From Parasegetibacter sp. NRK P23 (GTDB lineage Bacteria > Bacteroidota > Bacteroidia > Chitinophagales > Chitinophagaceae), in the NCBI RefSeq assembly GCF_023721715.1, contig NZ_JAMDLG010000001.1:499889-563888 (forward strand): a stretch of DNA of 64,000 nt, in the 5' to 3' direction. Below the pieces are notes generated by a model that saw nothing but the letters and a program-made list of their open reading frames with translations, was not told the origin of the DNA and ran no database searches. The first letter of the stretch is position 1, and each line of letters opens with the position of its first letter. The position numbers and the translations under genes are program-made. Shown piece by piece: positions 9,014-17,980 of the stretch.

Positions 9014-11383
9014 ATGAAAAAACTTCTTTTCGCAGCATTGGCAGTGGGTGTAACGCCGGTATTGGCGCAAAACATCCAGAACAACCCCGGCTCCAACCAC
9101 GGCAACAAGTTCGAGCAACTGGGCACCATCCTTCCTACTCCCAACGAGTACCGCACCGCAAGCGGAGCCCCCGGCCCCAAATACTGGCAGCAACGCGCGG
9201 ACTACGACATCAAGTGCGAACTCGATGAAGTGAACCTGAAACTCAAAGGAAGCGAGACCATCACTTATTTCAACAATTCTCCCGATGAATTGCGCTACCT
9301 CTGGCTGCAACTCGATGAGAACGAACACAGCAGCAGCAAGAACGCCAATTACCAGGATGGTTCCAGCCTCGGAAGAGCCACCACCGACAGGCAACTGGAA
9401 AACATGCAGCCCAAGCCGAATGACTTCGGGGTAAACATCGAAAAACTGACGGACGCAACAGGTAAGGCAATCCCCTACACCGTAAACAAAACGATGATGC
9501 GGGTGGACCTTCCAGTAGCACTGAAGCCCGGAGAGAAATACGTGCTGAAGATCGACTGGAACTATAAGATATCCGACCGCATGGCAGAAGGTGGTCGCGG
9601 CGGTTATGAATTCTTTAAAGAAGACGGCAACTACCTGTTCACCATCACCCAGTGGTTCCCCCGTATGTGTGTGTACAGTGACTTTCAAGGCTGGCAGAAC
9701 CACCAGTTCACCGGCCGGGGAGAATTTGCCCTCACCTTCGGGAACTATAAAGTACAAATGACCGTTCCTGCCGATCATATCGTTGGGTCAACCGGCGAGT
9801 GCCTCAATTACCCGCAGGTGCTTTCCCCTACCCAACTGGCACGCTGGCAGAAAGCGCAGACCTCCAAAGAACCGGTAGAGATCGTTACCCTCAGCGACGC
9901 TAAAATCGCGGAAGGGAAAAAAGCCGCCGGTAAAAAAACATGGATATTCAAAGCCGATAACGTTCGTGACTTCGCCTGGACCTCTTCCCGCAAATTCATC
10001 TGGGACGCCATGCCCGCTTACGTGGAAGGTAAAAAAACCATGTGCATGAGCTTCTACGGAAAAGAAGCCTATGGTCTGTACCGCCCCTACTCCACCAAAG
10101 CCGTGGCGCACACCATTAAAACATATTCCAAGTTCTCTATTCCTTACCCCTACCCGGTTGCACAAAGCGTGGAAGCCGCTAACGGAATGGAATACCCGAT
10201 GATCTGCTTTAACTACGGCAGAACGGAGAAAGACGGCACTTACAGCGAAGCCACCAAATACGGTATGCTCGGGGTAATCATCCACGAAGTAGGCCACAAC
10301 TTCTTCCCCATGATCGTAAACAGCGATGAACGCCAATGGACCTGGATGGACGAAGGGCTGAACACGTTTGTGGAATACCTGACGGAAGAACTCTGGGACA
10401 ATAAATTCCCTTCCCGCCGTGGCCCCGCCTTCATGATCACCGATTATATGAAGATGCCCAAAGAAACACTGGAGCCCATTATGACCAATTCCGAGAATAT
10501 AGCGCAGTTCGGCCCGAATGCTTATTCCAAACCCGCGACAGGCCTGAACATTCTCCGTGAAACCATCATGGGACGCGAACTTTTCGATTTCGCATTCCGG
10601 GAATATGCACGTCGCTGGGCCTTCAAGCATCCCACACCGGCCGACCTGTTCCGTACCATGGAAGACGCCAGCGGTGAAGACCTCGACTGGTTCTGGAGAG
10701 GCTGGTTTTATAGCATCGAAGCTTGTGATATCGCTATCGATACCGTAAAATATGCGCGTCCTGATTTCAATGCCGCAATTCCAGGCGGTGGCGGCACACA
10801 AAAAGTGACTCAGAAGATCGCTCCACCTATGGGATCGAATTTTGAAGACATTTCCAAGATCAGGAACAGAGAAGATAAATCCATCGTTTTTGAAACCGAT
10901 GTTGACACCTCTCTCCGCGATTTCTACTGGAGATACGCGCGCGGTCTTGAGAAAATCGATACCAGTTCCGTTACGCTTGAAGTGCCTTCCAACGTAGAAG
11001 CCGTGGATGCGGAAACCCGCGCCAAACTGGCCAACAAACACCTGTATGAAATCAGCTTCGTGAACAAAGGCGGACTGGTAATGCCACTGATCGTTGAGTT
11101 CACCTTTACCGACGGCACCAAAGAAGTGAGCAGGATTCCCGCCCAGATCTGGCGCAAAAACGAGAACAAAGTGACCAAAGTTTTTGTAACCGATAAAGAA
11201 GTGGCTTCCATTAAACTGGATCCCATGCGCGAAACCGCCGATATTGACGAGAGCAACAACACATGGCCCAAAGTTTCGGCGCCATCAAAGTTCGCCACCT
11301 TCAAAATGAAGCAGGGCGCGGTAAGGGGCCAATCAACCGGACCGAATCCCATGCAACGTTCTAAAGAAAAGAAAGGATTCTAA
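9014..11383 (+). CDS. M1 family zinc metallopeptidase, secreted
   Basis: A 789-residue aminopeptidase-N-like enzyme with signal peptide MKKLLFAALAVGVTPVLA-Q. The zinc site is HEVGH (H424, E425, H428) plus the downstream glutamate E447 in WMDEGLN, the exact HExxH-x18-E spacing of M1. The exopeptidase motif GAMEN is represented by GMEYP. The N-terminal beta-sandwich (KLKGSETITYFNNS) and a long C-terminal region follow the common layout of periplasmic Bacteroidota M1 proteins. It probably trims peptides outside the cytoplasm. It follows the HupE/UreJ gene by 27 bases and ends just before a strong bidirectional terminator. Confidence 0.93.
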   Translation: MKKLLFAALAVGVTPVLAQNIQNNPGSNHGNKFEQLGTILPTPNEYRTASGAPGPKYWQQRADYDIKCELDEVNLKLKGSETITYFNNSPDELRYLWLQLDENEHSSSKNANYQDGSSLGRATTDRQLENMQPKPNDFGVNIEKLTDATGKAIPYTVNKTMMRVDLPVALKPGEKYVLKIDWNYKISDRMAEGGRGGYEFFKEDGNYLFTITQWFPRMCVYSDFQGWQNHQFTGRGEFALTFGNYKVQMTVPADHIVGSTGECLNYPQVLSPTQLARWQKAQTSKEPVEIVTLSDAKIAEGKKAAGKKTWIFKADNVRDFAWTSSRKFIWDAMPAYVEGKKTMCMSFYGKEAYGLYRPYSTKAVAHTIKTYSKFSIPYPYPVAQSVEAANGMEYPMICFNYGRTEKDGTYSEATKYGMLGVIIHEVGHNFFPMIVNSDERQWTWMDEGLNTFVEYLTEELWDNKFPSRRGPAFMITDYMKMPKETLEPIMTNSENIAQFGPNAYSKPATGLNILRETIMGRELFDFAFREYARRWAFKHPTPADLFRTMEDASGEDLDWFWRGWFYSIEACDIAIDTVKYARPDFNAAIPGGGGTQKVTQKIAPPMGSNFEDISKIRNREDKSIVFETDVDTSLRDFYWRYARGLEKIDTSSVTLEVPSNVEAVDAETRAKLANKHLYEISFVNKGGLVMPLIVEFTFTDGTKEVSRIPAQIWRKNENKVTKVFVTDKEVASIKLDPMRETADIDESNNTWPKVSAPSKFATFKMKQGAVRGQSTGPNPMQRSKEKKGF

Positions 11384-11390
11384 TTAACGC

Positions 11391-11436
11391 GGATCAATAA
11401 AAAAGGAGGCTTTTCAGCCTCCTTTTTTATTGATCC
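11391..11436. terminator. Perfect 20-bp-stem bidirectional terminator
   Basis: Arms of 20 bp with a 6-base loop (TTTTCA) match perfectly, with GGAGGC/GCCTCC at the tip of the stem next to A and T runs. It serves both the M1 peptidase gene from the left and the Arc-like gene from the right. The stop codon of the Arc-like gene lies inside the right arm. Confidence 0.9.
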
Positions 11437-11615
11437 GAAGTTTTCTTATCAACGCTTTCCTTCTTTTTGGGCATGCGTCCTTCTTTCTTCAATTGCTGGT
11501 GTATCAGCCATTCCAGTTGTCCGTTCACACTCCGGAACTCATCGGCGGCCCATTTCTCCAGTGCATTGTACACCTCGGCATCCAGTCGTAAAACAAAGTT
11601 CTTTTTTGCACTCAA
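11427..11615 (-). CDS. Arc-like ribbon-helix-helix DNA-binding protein
   Basis: A 62-residue protein: MSAKKNFVLRLDAEVYNAL followed by EKWAADEFRSVNGQLEWLI and a lysine-rich tail. The strand NFVLRLD and two helices with the SVNGQLEWL segment fit the Arc/MetJ ribbon-helix-helix fold, which binds palindromic DNA as a dimer. The start codon is TTG, since a stop lies just upstream in frame and no ATG is available. It follows the SPFH gene by 24 bases and must be in its operon. Given the perfect palindrome in front of the SPFH gene, autoregulation is likely but inferred. Confidence 0.8.
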   Translation of the reverse strand: MSAKKNFVLRLDAEVYNALEKWAADEFRSVNGQLEWLIHQQLKKEGRMPKKKESVDKKTSDQ

Positions 11616-11639
11616 AACACATCATTTTCGTTGATACAC

Positions 11640-12506
11640 TTAATTGTGCAGCGTTCCTGCATTCAATACCGGCGTAGCCGCTTTTTCGCCGCACAACACC
11701 ACCATCAGGTTGCTCACCATAGCGGCTTTCTTTTCCTCATCCAATGTTACGATCTGTTTTTTATTCAGCATCTCCAAAGCCATTTCCACCATACCCACAG
11801 CGCCTTCCACTATTTTGGCCCTTGCAGCCACAATAGCGGTGGCCTGTTGCCTTTGTAACATAGCCCCGGCGATCTCAGGCGCATAGGCCAGGTGACTGAT
11901 GCGCGCTTCAATCACGGAGATGCCCGCAGGTGCCAGGCGCTCATTCAGTTCCCGTTCCAGCATCTCATTCACTTTCTCGCCGCCATCCCGCAGGGTGATG
12001 CCCGAGGCATTTTCTTCTTCCAGGCTATCGTACGCGTAACTTACCGCCAGGTGACGCACGGCGGCCTCACTTTGAATTTCCACATACTGATCGTAGTTGG
12101 CCACATCAAAAGCGGCCTTGTAGGTATCTTTTACCTGCCATACACAAACAGCGGCGATCTCAATGGGGTTACCCATTTTGTCGTTTACCTTCAGTTTTTG
12201 TCCGTTCAGGTTCTGTGCCCGGAGCGAAATATTAAAGGTTTTGAAAAGCGGGTTCACCCATAACAGTCCATTCTCCTTTACCGTACCCACATACTTGCCG
12301 AAGAACACCATTACGCGGGAATGGTTAGGGTTCACCACCATAATGCCTTTAGCGAGGAAACCGAACAGGATGAATAAAAATACGCCCAGCCAAACGTATG
12401 TGACGCCACTTCTAAACAACGTCATCATGTAGATGCCCGCGCCAAGCGCAAGCAGACTAAGCAACAAGGCCAGGTAGCCGGAAACGGGTTTAACGAGCTT
12501 TTCCAT
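11640..12506 (-). CDS. SPFH (stomatin/prohibitin/flotillin) domain membrane protein
   Basis: A 288-residue protein with two hydrophobic helices at the N-terminus (about residues 9-30 and 36-56), then an SPFH/Band 7 domain beginning NPNHSRVMVFFGKYVGT and a helical C-terminal part with ERLAPAGISVIEARISHLAYAPEIAGAMLQRQQA. SPFH proteins oligomerise at membranes and organise microdomains or protease complexes. It is coupled to the small Arc-like gene, an arrangement seen elsewhere in Bacteroidota, where the Arc-like gene may regulate the operon. Confidence 0.9.
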   Translation of the reverse strand: MEKLVKPVSGYLALLLSLLALGAGIYMMTLFRSGVTYVWLGVFLFILFGFLAKGIMVVNPNHSRVMVFFGKYVGTVKENGLLWVNPLFKTFNISLRAQNLNGQKLKVNDKMGNPIEIAAVCVWQVKDTYKAAFDVANYDQYVEIQSEAAVRHLAVSYAYDSLEEENASGITLRDGGEKVNEMLERELNERLAPAGISVIEARISHLAYAPEIAGAMLQRQQATAIVAARAKIVEGAVGMVEMALEMLNKKQIVTLDEEKKAAMVSNLMVVLCGEKAATPVLNAGTLHN

Positions 12507-12514
12507 AAATTTTA

Positions 12515-12539
12515 ATTTGATATCATAATGATATCAAAT
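12515..12539. promoter_or_regulatory. Perfect palindrome, candidate operator of the SPFH/Arc operon
   Basis: Two 12-base arms (ATTTGATATCAT and its complement) flank a single base, 8 bases upstream of the SPFH ATG. The core GATATCAT/ATGATATC is a plausible binding site for a dimeric regulator, the obvious candidate being the Arc-like protein of the same operon. Confidence 0.6.
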
Positions 12540-12542
12540 GTA

Positions 12543-12590
12543 GGATAAAAAATAATTTCAGTGGAATAAGCATGAAAATATTTTTTATCC
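12543..12590. repeat. AT-rich hairpin upstream of the SPFH operator
   Basis: Arms of 17 bases (GGATAAAAAATAATTTC and GAAAATATTTTTTATCC) match with one mismatch around a 14-base loop. It lies directly upstream of the operator palindrome. It may be a second regulatory site or only a promoter-region coincidence. The rest of the interval up to the MORN-type gene shows nothing else except that gene's terminator. Confidence 0.4.
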
Positions 12591-12714
12591 AAAGCACGCC
12601 CCTATCGGCAGCGCAAGGTTTTTAACGGAACAGGATTGGCTAAAACACTGAGGAACGGGGAAGAAAATGACAGCGGAGCCATCCGATTTGGATGTGAATA
12701 GCTTTAAAATGAGA

Positions 12715-12742
12715 AAAGCACCGGCTTTTTAACCGGTGCTTT
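12715..12742 (-). terminator. Terminator of the MORN-type gene
   Basis: A 10-bp perfect stem (AAAGCACCGG / CCGGTGCTTT) with an 8-base loop and a short T-run on the minus strand lies 32 bases past the stop codon of the upstream gene. Confidence 0.75.
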
Positions 12743-12774
12743 CAGCAGAAAAACATTTAAAAACTTTAAATACC

Positions 12775-13428
12775 CTATCCTCCAGTGCGTCCATCACGGG
12801 TAAGTACCTTTTTCTTCCCCTCATTCTTTTTCTCAAATTCAAGTACCTCCTTCGGCTTGGCCACTTCTTTTTTCTCCTCGTTGCCTGAAAGGGCGTTGTT
12901 CGTTTGTTCTTCCAGCTCTCCCAGATTGTATATCATTTTTTTTACGAGTAACCCGCTTCCTGGTTCATAAGTACGCCATTCGCCATGCTTTACGGCAGCG
13001 CCTTCGTGTTTAATCACCTTCTGAACGTAGGTTCCGGGTTTCTCTACATTCTCCACCACCACGGTGTCCATTTTTTTAGCCGGGTTAAAAGAGAGCCAGC
13101 TTTCCTCCCGGATCAGTTCGCCCTGGTTGTTGTAATAGAGACAAATACTGTCTTTATTCCCCCACTTGTATTGTTCCATGCCAATAGGGTCGCCCATCAG
13201 GCTATAGATGCGCCATGGACCTTCTTTTTTGCCATCCTTAAAAACACCTTCTTCTTCAAAGCCAGGTTCACCGCGCAAAGTCTCGTAACGGATTACCCAG
13301 CGCCCTTGTTTCAGGCCGTTAAAATCTTTGCAATTCAGGGTATCGCCCTTCACTCCGATGATAAACTCCTTGCACTGCGCCATCACATCAGAAGAAATGA
13401 ACAACAGGATCAATAAAATAAAACGCAT
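12775..13428 (-). CDS. Exported MORN_2 / YwqK-like repeat protein
   Basis: A 217-residue protein with signal peptide MRFILLILLFISSDVMA-Q and several MORN-variant units (GLKQGRWVIRY, GKKEGPWRIYS, AVKHGEWRTYE), as in YwqK-type proteins of Bacteroidota. A glutamate/lysine-rich C-terminal tail of about 45 residues follows. Automatic annotation often calls these YwqK-family antitoxins, but no toxin gene is adjacent and the signal peptide argues against that role. The function is unknown. It is divergent from the BNR/VPS10-like gene. Confidence 0.7.
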   Translation of the reverse strand: MRFILLILLFISSDVMAQCKEFIIGVKGDTLNCKDFNGLKQGRWVIRYETLRGEPGFEEEGVFKDGKKEGPWRIYSLMGDPIGMEQYKWGNKDSICLYYNNQGELIREESWLSFNPAKKMDTVVVENVEKPGTYVQKVIKHEGAAVKHGEWRTYEPGSGLLVKKMIYNLGELEEQTNNALSGNEEKKEVAKPKEVLEFEKKNEGKKKVLTRDGRTGG

Positions 13429-13497
13429 TTCAGTAAGTTTGAATGATCATAAAACGTGAAAACACCGTGTTTATGATGGATTACTTAAACCAACACC

Positions 13498-15975
13498 ATG
13501 CAACACACGAGAAAACTAGCCGCATTGCTGCTAACCGCCTCCCTTTCCACCACCTTTCCATCCGCCGCACAAATCAAGCCAACAAAGGCAGACGAAAGGA
13601 TAAAGGGCATTTCACTTCGTAAAGAACTGGAAACCAACGAAAAATTACAAAAATTAATCTTCAGGAATGTGGGTCCTGCCATCATGAGCGGTCGTGTGAG
13701 CGATCTTGAAGTGAACCCTGCCGATCCAACAGAATTTTATGTGGCGTACGCCACCGGTGGATTATGGCATACCACCAACAACGGGCAATCGTTCGAACCG
13801 ATCTTCGATAACGCGGATAACCTGTTCATGGGCGATATTGCCGTGAACTGGAAAACCCGCGCGATATGGGTGGGAACCGGCGAGGTGAATGCGAGCCGCT
13901 CTTCCTATGCCGGTACAGGCGTGTACAAGACCGTAAACAACGGGCAAACCTGGGAATGGCTCGGCCTGCCGGAATCGCACCATATCGGGAAAGTGCAGCT
14001 TCATCCCACCAACCCGGATATCGCCTGGGTAGCGGCATTGGGACACCTCTATTCTCCCAACAAAGAACGTGGTGTTTTTAAAACAACCGACGGGGGAAAA
14101 ACATGGAAAAACACCCTTTCCATAGACGAAAATACCGGGGCCGTTGAAATGGAAATTGACCCTAAAAATCCGGATGTTTTATACGCCGCGATGTGGTATA
14201 AAACACGGACCGCCTGGAACTTTGAAGAATCCGGCAAAACATCGGGCATCTATAAAAGTACCGATGGCGGCAACTCCTGGAAGCTGATCTCCACCAAAGA
14301 GAGCGGGTTTCCTTCAGGAGATGGCGTGGGAAGAATAGGGCTGGCCGTTTACCCGCAAAATCCATCCATTGTTTACGCGGTGGTAGATAACCAGTTTAAA
14401 AAGGAAGAACGCAGTGCATCTACCACCAACGAATACACGCTCCGCGACCTGAAAGGACTCAGCAAGGAACAATTCGCGGCACTGGACGCGGAAAAACTGA
14501 ATAGCTTTTTAAAGAAGAACCGGTTCCCTTCGGAATATACCGCCGCTTCGCTGAAAGAAAAAGTTGCTTCAGGCACCTTTAAACCTTCCGTGGTATACGA
14601 TTACCTTAAAGGCCCCAACGATGACCTGCTGGACAACTCCGCCATCTACGGTTGCCAGGTGTACAGGAGTGATGATGCCGGCCTCAACTGGAAACGGGTG
14701 GATACCTCAAAACTGGACAACATGTACAGCACGTACGGCTACTATTTCGGTAAAATATTTGTATCCCCCTCCAACGCAGATAAAGTTTTCATCACCGGTG
14801 TTCCCCTGATGATGAGTACCGACGGCGGAAAAACTTTCAAATCAATCGATGGGCCCAATGTACATTCCGACCACCACGCACTTTGGGTGAACCCCAACCG
14901 CGATTCCCACCTGATCAACGGGAACGACGGGGGCATCAACATTACCTACGACAACGGAAAGAACTGGTTCAAAGCCAACAGCATCCCGCTCGGACAATTC
15001 TACTCCGTGACCACCGATAACGCAAAACCCTATAATATTTACGGTGGCCTTCAGGACAACGGGGTATGGTACGGTCCCTCCACCCACAAAGAAAGTTACG
15101 GCTGGACCGACGACGGCGTTTACGCCTGGAAACGTCTTGGCGGTGGTGATGGCATGATGGTACAGGTGGATCCCCGTGACAACAGTACTTTCTACTTCGG
15201 CTCTCAGTTCGGTTCGTACATGCGTACCAATAAAGAAAGATCAAACTTCAGAAGGATCCGGCCCAGACATTTTGTGGGAGAAACACCCCTTCGCTTCAAC
15301 TGGGAAACGCCTATCCTCCTCTCCGCTCACCATCCCGATGTATTTTACATGGGCTCCAACCGGTTCCATCGTTCTCTCAATCAGGCCGACACCCTGATCA
15401 ACCTTTCCGGCGATCTCACCAAAGGCGGAAAACCCGGCGATGTTCCTTATGGCACGCTCACCTGGATCGCGGAATCTCCGCTCCAGTTCGGCCTGCTCTA
15501 TACCGGCAGCGATGATGGCCTGATACACATCTCCCGCAACGGCGGTTACTCCTGGACGCGCATCGCGCAAAAACTTCCGCAGGACCTCTGGGTAAGTTGT
15601 GTAACACCTTCACGCTATGATACCGGTCGTGTTTATGTTTCCCTCAATGGGTACAGAAATGATCATTTCGCGCCGTTGCTGTATGTTAGCGACGATTACG
15701 GTGGAACCTTCCGCTCTATCTCCAATGGCTTACCCCCTGAACCCATCAATACGGTGAAAGAAGATCCCAAAAACGCCAATATCATTTATGTTGGAACCGA
15801 TGGTGGGCTGTATGTTTCTGTGGATAAAGGGAAAAGCTATATGGCTTTCGGGAACTCATTGCCTAAAGTGCCTGTTCATGATATTGCGATCCAGGAAAGA
15901 GAGAATGAAATTGTAGTGGCTACGCATGGGAGAAGTATATATGTTGCGAAGTTGGATGAGGTGCAGAAGTTGTGA
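13498..15975 (+). CDS. Secreted BNR/VPS10-like beta-propeller protein
   Basis: An 825-residue protein with signal peptide (MQHTRKLAALLLTASLSTTFPSAAQ) and many sortilin/BNR-type repeats: GLWHTTNNGQSFEP, GVYKTVNNGQTWEW, GVFKTTDGGKTWKN, GIYKSTDGGNSWKL, and late copies LIHISRNGGYSWTR and LYVSVDKGKSYMAF. The conserved start NVGPAIMSGRVSDLEVNP is typical of a Bacteroidota family annotated as glycosyl hydrolase or VPS10-domain protein. Relatives are often over 1,000 residues, and this one ends after the propellers without an extra C-terminal domain. No catalytic residues can be assigned. It may be a binding protein rather than an enzyme. Confidence 0.8.
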   Translation: MQHTRKLAALLLTASLSTTFPSAAQIKPTKADERIKGISLRKELETNEKLQKLIFRNVGPAIMSGRVSDLEVNPADPTEFYVAYATGGLWHTTNNGQSFEPIFDNADNLFMGDIAVNWKTRAIWVGTGEVNASRSSYAGTGVYKTVNNGQTWEWLGLPESHHIGKVQLHPTNPDIAWVAALGHLYSPNKERGVFKTTDGGKTWKNTLSIDENTGAVEMEIDPKNPDVLYAAMWYKTRTAWNFEESGKTSGIYKSTDGGNSWKLISTKESGFPSGDGVGRIGLAVYPQNPSIVYAVVDNQFKKEERSASTTNEYTLRDLKGLSKEQFAALDAEKLNSFLKKNRFPSEYTAASLKEKVASGTFKPSVVYDYLKGPNDDLLDNSAIYGCQVYRSDDAGLNWKRVDTSKLDNMYSTYGYYFGKIFVSPSNADKVFITGVPLMMSTDGGKTFKSIDGPNVHSDHHALWVNPNRDSHLINGNDGGINITYDNGKNWFKANSIPLGQFYSVTTDNAKPYNIYGGLQDNGVWYGPSTHKESYGWTDDGVYAWKRLGGGDGMMVQVDPRDNSTFYFGSQFGSYMRTNKERSNFRRIRPRHFVGETPLRFNWETPILLSAHHPDVFYMGSNRFHRSLNQADTLINLSGDLTKGGKPGDVPYGTLTWIAESPLQFGLLYTGSDDGLIHISRNGGYSWTRIAQKLPQDLWVSCVTPSRYDTGRVYVSLNGYRNDHFAPLLYVSDDYGGTFRSISNGLPPEPINTVKEDPKNANIIYVGTDGGLYVSVDKGKSYMAFGNSLPKVPVHDIAIQERENEIVVATHGRSIYVAKLDEVQKL

Positions 15976-16359
15976 TTTTTTTTCACGCAATGGCGCAATG
16001 TTTCGTTCCTTGCAGGAACAAGGGATGCAAGGCTCTGATTTCGTTCGGACGATTATTATGGAGGAGCGTATTTTATTTCTCGCAACGACGCAAAGGCGCA
16101 ACGTTAGAGCCCGATTCGCTATTCTTGTTATAACTATATAAGGGGTGCTCTGTAAGAGACATCCACTTATATTCATGCATCTTTTTCTGGAGTAAGCCTG
16201 GCAATCGAAGATATTACCAAAACGTGTTTGCAAGCTAACAAGGCCTTTGCGTCGTTGCGCCGTTGCGAGAAAAATATATTAAGATACCATAACCTCCCCC
16301 CCAATCAACGGCACCTTACGTCTGCAAGATTGCGCACTGCGAAGCAGTTGCGTGAACCC
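15976..16359. repeat. Intergenic block made of dispersed-repeat fragments
   Basis: This 384-base gap has no credible gene. It contains degenerate copies of the GCGCAACGACGC family in both directions: CGCAATGGCGCAATG near its left end, CGCAACGACGCAAAGGCGC in the middle (16081), and an exact inverted copy at 16249-16267. The middle and right copies can pair as a long stem. The right end reads into the 3' side of aroQ. Confidence 0.6.
16249..16267 (-). repeat. 19-bp dispersed repeat, copy 2 (inverted)
   Basis: GCGTCGTTGCGCCGTTGCG is the exact reverse complement of the 19-mer found near 7.8 kb and 41.1 kb. It lies in the convergent space between the BNR/VPS10-like gene and aroQ. Confidence 0.75.
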
Positions 16360-16773
16360 CTACAGGAAAGCCTGTACCGCCAACGCATACCCCTTCATCC
16401 CTAACCCGCAGATCGTTCCCTTCGCCTTCGCCGATACGTGTGAAATCTTCCGGAAATCTTCCCGCGCATGAACATTACTGATATGCACTTCAATTACCGG
16501 TGTGCGTATGCCGGCAATACAATCCCCGATGGCCACGGATGTATGCGTGTAACCGCCAGGATTCATGATGATGCCATCGTAGTCAAAACCAAATTCCTGC
16601 AAAGCGTTGATGAGTTCTCCTTCCACGTTACTCTGGAAATAAGTGAAAGTGATGTCCGGAAAAACTGCTTTCAGCGTTGCGAAATAATCTTCAAAAGTTT
16701 GCGCCCCGTAGATATCGGGCTCACGTTTTCCAAGCAGGTTCAGGTTAGGACCGTTGATGATGGCGATGCGCAT
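16360..16773 (-). CDS. aroQ: 3-dehydroquinate dehydratase, type II
   Basis: A 137-residue dodecameric type II dehydroquinase of the shikimate pathway. Seen are IINGPNLNLLGKREPDIYG (catalytic Arg/Tyr loop), FQSNVEGELI, NPGGYTHTSVAI and EVHISNVHARE with the catalytic histidine. Length and all motifs fit the family. It lies downstream of carA on the same strand, 58 bases away. No other shikimate genes are nearby. Confidence 0.96.
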   Translation of the reverse strand: MRIAIINGPNLNLLGKREPDIYGAQTFEDYFATLKAVFPDITFTYFQSNVEGELINALQEFGFDYDGIIMNPGGYTHTSVAIGDCIAGIRTPVIEVHISNVHAREDFRKISHVSAKAKGTICGLGMKGYALAVQAFL

Positions 16774-16831
16774 ACGACGAGTTTACTGTAAGATAAAAGT
16801 TCCGGGTGGTATGCCCGGAACTCCTGATGAA

Positions 16832-17941
16832 CTATTTTTTACTATCCCTGATGAGTTGAATAAAATCATCGAAAAGGTAGCGGCTGTCGTGCGGGCCCGG
16901 TGTGGCTTCCGGGTGGTATTGTACCGAGAAGGCAGGTTTTCCTTTCACGCGGATCCCTTCAATGGAGTGATCGTTCAGGTTGAGGTGTGTGATCTCGATA
17001 TGGTCCGCTTTTTTCACCGCTTCCGGGTCAACTCCGAAACCGTGGTTCTGCGTACTGATCTCACACCGGCCGGTAACCAGGTTTTTCACCGGGTGGTTAA
17101 GACCGCGGTGTCCGTGGTGCATTTTGAATGTGGGGATACCATTGGCCAGGGCCAGCAACTGGTGACCAAGACAGATACCGAACATGGGCTTGTTTTCTTC
17201 CATCAATGTTTTTACCGCGGTGATGGCGTAATCCATCGGTGCCGGATCACCGGGACCATTGGAGATAAAGTAACCATCCGGTTTGAAGTTATTTACTTCT
17301 TCCAATGGTGTTTTCGCCGGGAACACTTTCACGAAAGCGCCGCGATCGGTCATGCAGCGGAGGATATTTCTTTTCACCCCGTAGTCCATTACGGCGATGC
17401 GTATTTCAGCATTAGGATCACCCAGTTCATACGCTTCGGTGGTACTTACCTGTGAAGCCAGTTCCAGCCCATCCATGGAGGGCACTTTAGCCAGTTCGGC
17501 CTTCAGTTGCTCCAGGTCGAGGATTTCCGAGGAGATGATGCAGTTCATGGCCCCTTTGGTGCGTACGTGCGCCACGAGCGAGCGGGTATCCACGTCCTCG
17601 ATGGCCACGATGTTGTTCTCCACCAGGTAGTCCTGGAGGGAACCGTTGGCCTGAAGGCGGGAATACTGTTCTTCGAGGTTGCGTCCGATCAGTCCGCGGA
17701 TTTTCACGTTGCCTGATTCGACATCTTCTTCCTTCACACCGTAGTTGCCCACATGCACCGAGTTCATGATAAGAATCTGCCCGTAATAACTAGGGTCGGT
17801 AAACACTTCCTGGTAACCGGTCATGCCGGTATTGAAGCATATTTCACCAGCGGTGGTGCCGATCTTACCAAAAGCTTTTCCGTAGTGTACGGTGCCATCT
17901 TCCAGAAGAAGGATGGCCTGAGAAGAAGAGGTATTCGCCAT
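16832..17941 (-). CDS. carA: Carbamoyl-phosphate synthase small (glutaminase) subunit
   Basis: A 369-residue glutamine amidotransferase subunit that supplies ammonia to CarB for carbamoyl phosphate (pyrimidine and arginine synthesis). The N-terminal CPSase domain starts ILLLEDGTVHYGKAFG. The class I GATase domain has nucleophile C257 in GICLGHQ and H343/E345 in QYHPEA. The ATG was chosen over a TTG seven codons upstream, because a TAnnTTTG promoter box overlaps that upstream TTG. carB is not adjacent, and aroQ follows instead. Confidence 0.96.
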   Translation of the reverse strand: MANTSSSQAILLLEDGTVHYGKAFGKIGTTAGEICFNTGMTGYQEVFTDPSYYGQILIMNSVHVGNYGVKEEDVESGNVKIRGLIGRNLEEQYSRLQANGSLQDYLVENNIVAIEDVDTRSLVAHVRTKGAMNCIISSEILDLEQLKAELAKVPSMDGLELASQVSTTEAYELGDPNAEIRIAVMDYGVKRNILRCMTDRGAFVKVFPAKTPLEEVNNFKPDGYFISNGPGDPAPMDYAITAVKTLMEENKPMFGICLGHQLLALANGIPTFKMHHGHRGLNHPVKNLVTGRCEISTQNHGFGVDPEAVKKADHIEITHLNLNDHSIEGIRVKGKPAFSVQYHPEATPGPHDSRYLFDDFIQLIRDSKK

Positions 17942-17959
17942 TTGTAAAGAAAAATTTTG

Positions 17960-17967
17960 CAAAAGTA
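17960..17967 (-). promoter_or_regulatory. carA promoter -7 box
   Basis: On the minus strand TACTTTTG matches the Bacteroidota -7 consensus TAnnTTTG. It lies 18 bases upstream of the carA ATG and immediately after the rplQ terminator. Confidence 0.6.
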
Positions 17968-17980
17968 AAAAATAAAGGCC

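Noticed and set aside
9788-11041. 417-codon open frame on the minus strand
   Set aside because: It is a shadow of the M1 peptidase gene, whose motifs and signal peptide are unambiguous.
12775-13428. YwqK-type antitoxin
   Set aside because: The MORN-type repeats fit the name, but the protein has a signal peptide and no toxin neighbour, so an antitoxin role is not supported.
16754-17455. 233-codon open frame on the plus strand over carA
   Set aside because: carA on the minus strand has intact GATase motifs, and the plus-strand frame is only its complement.
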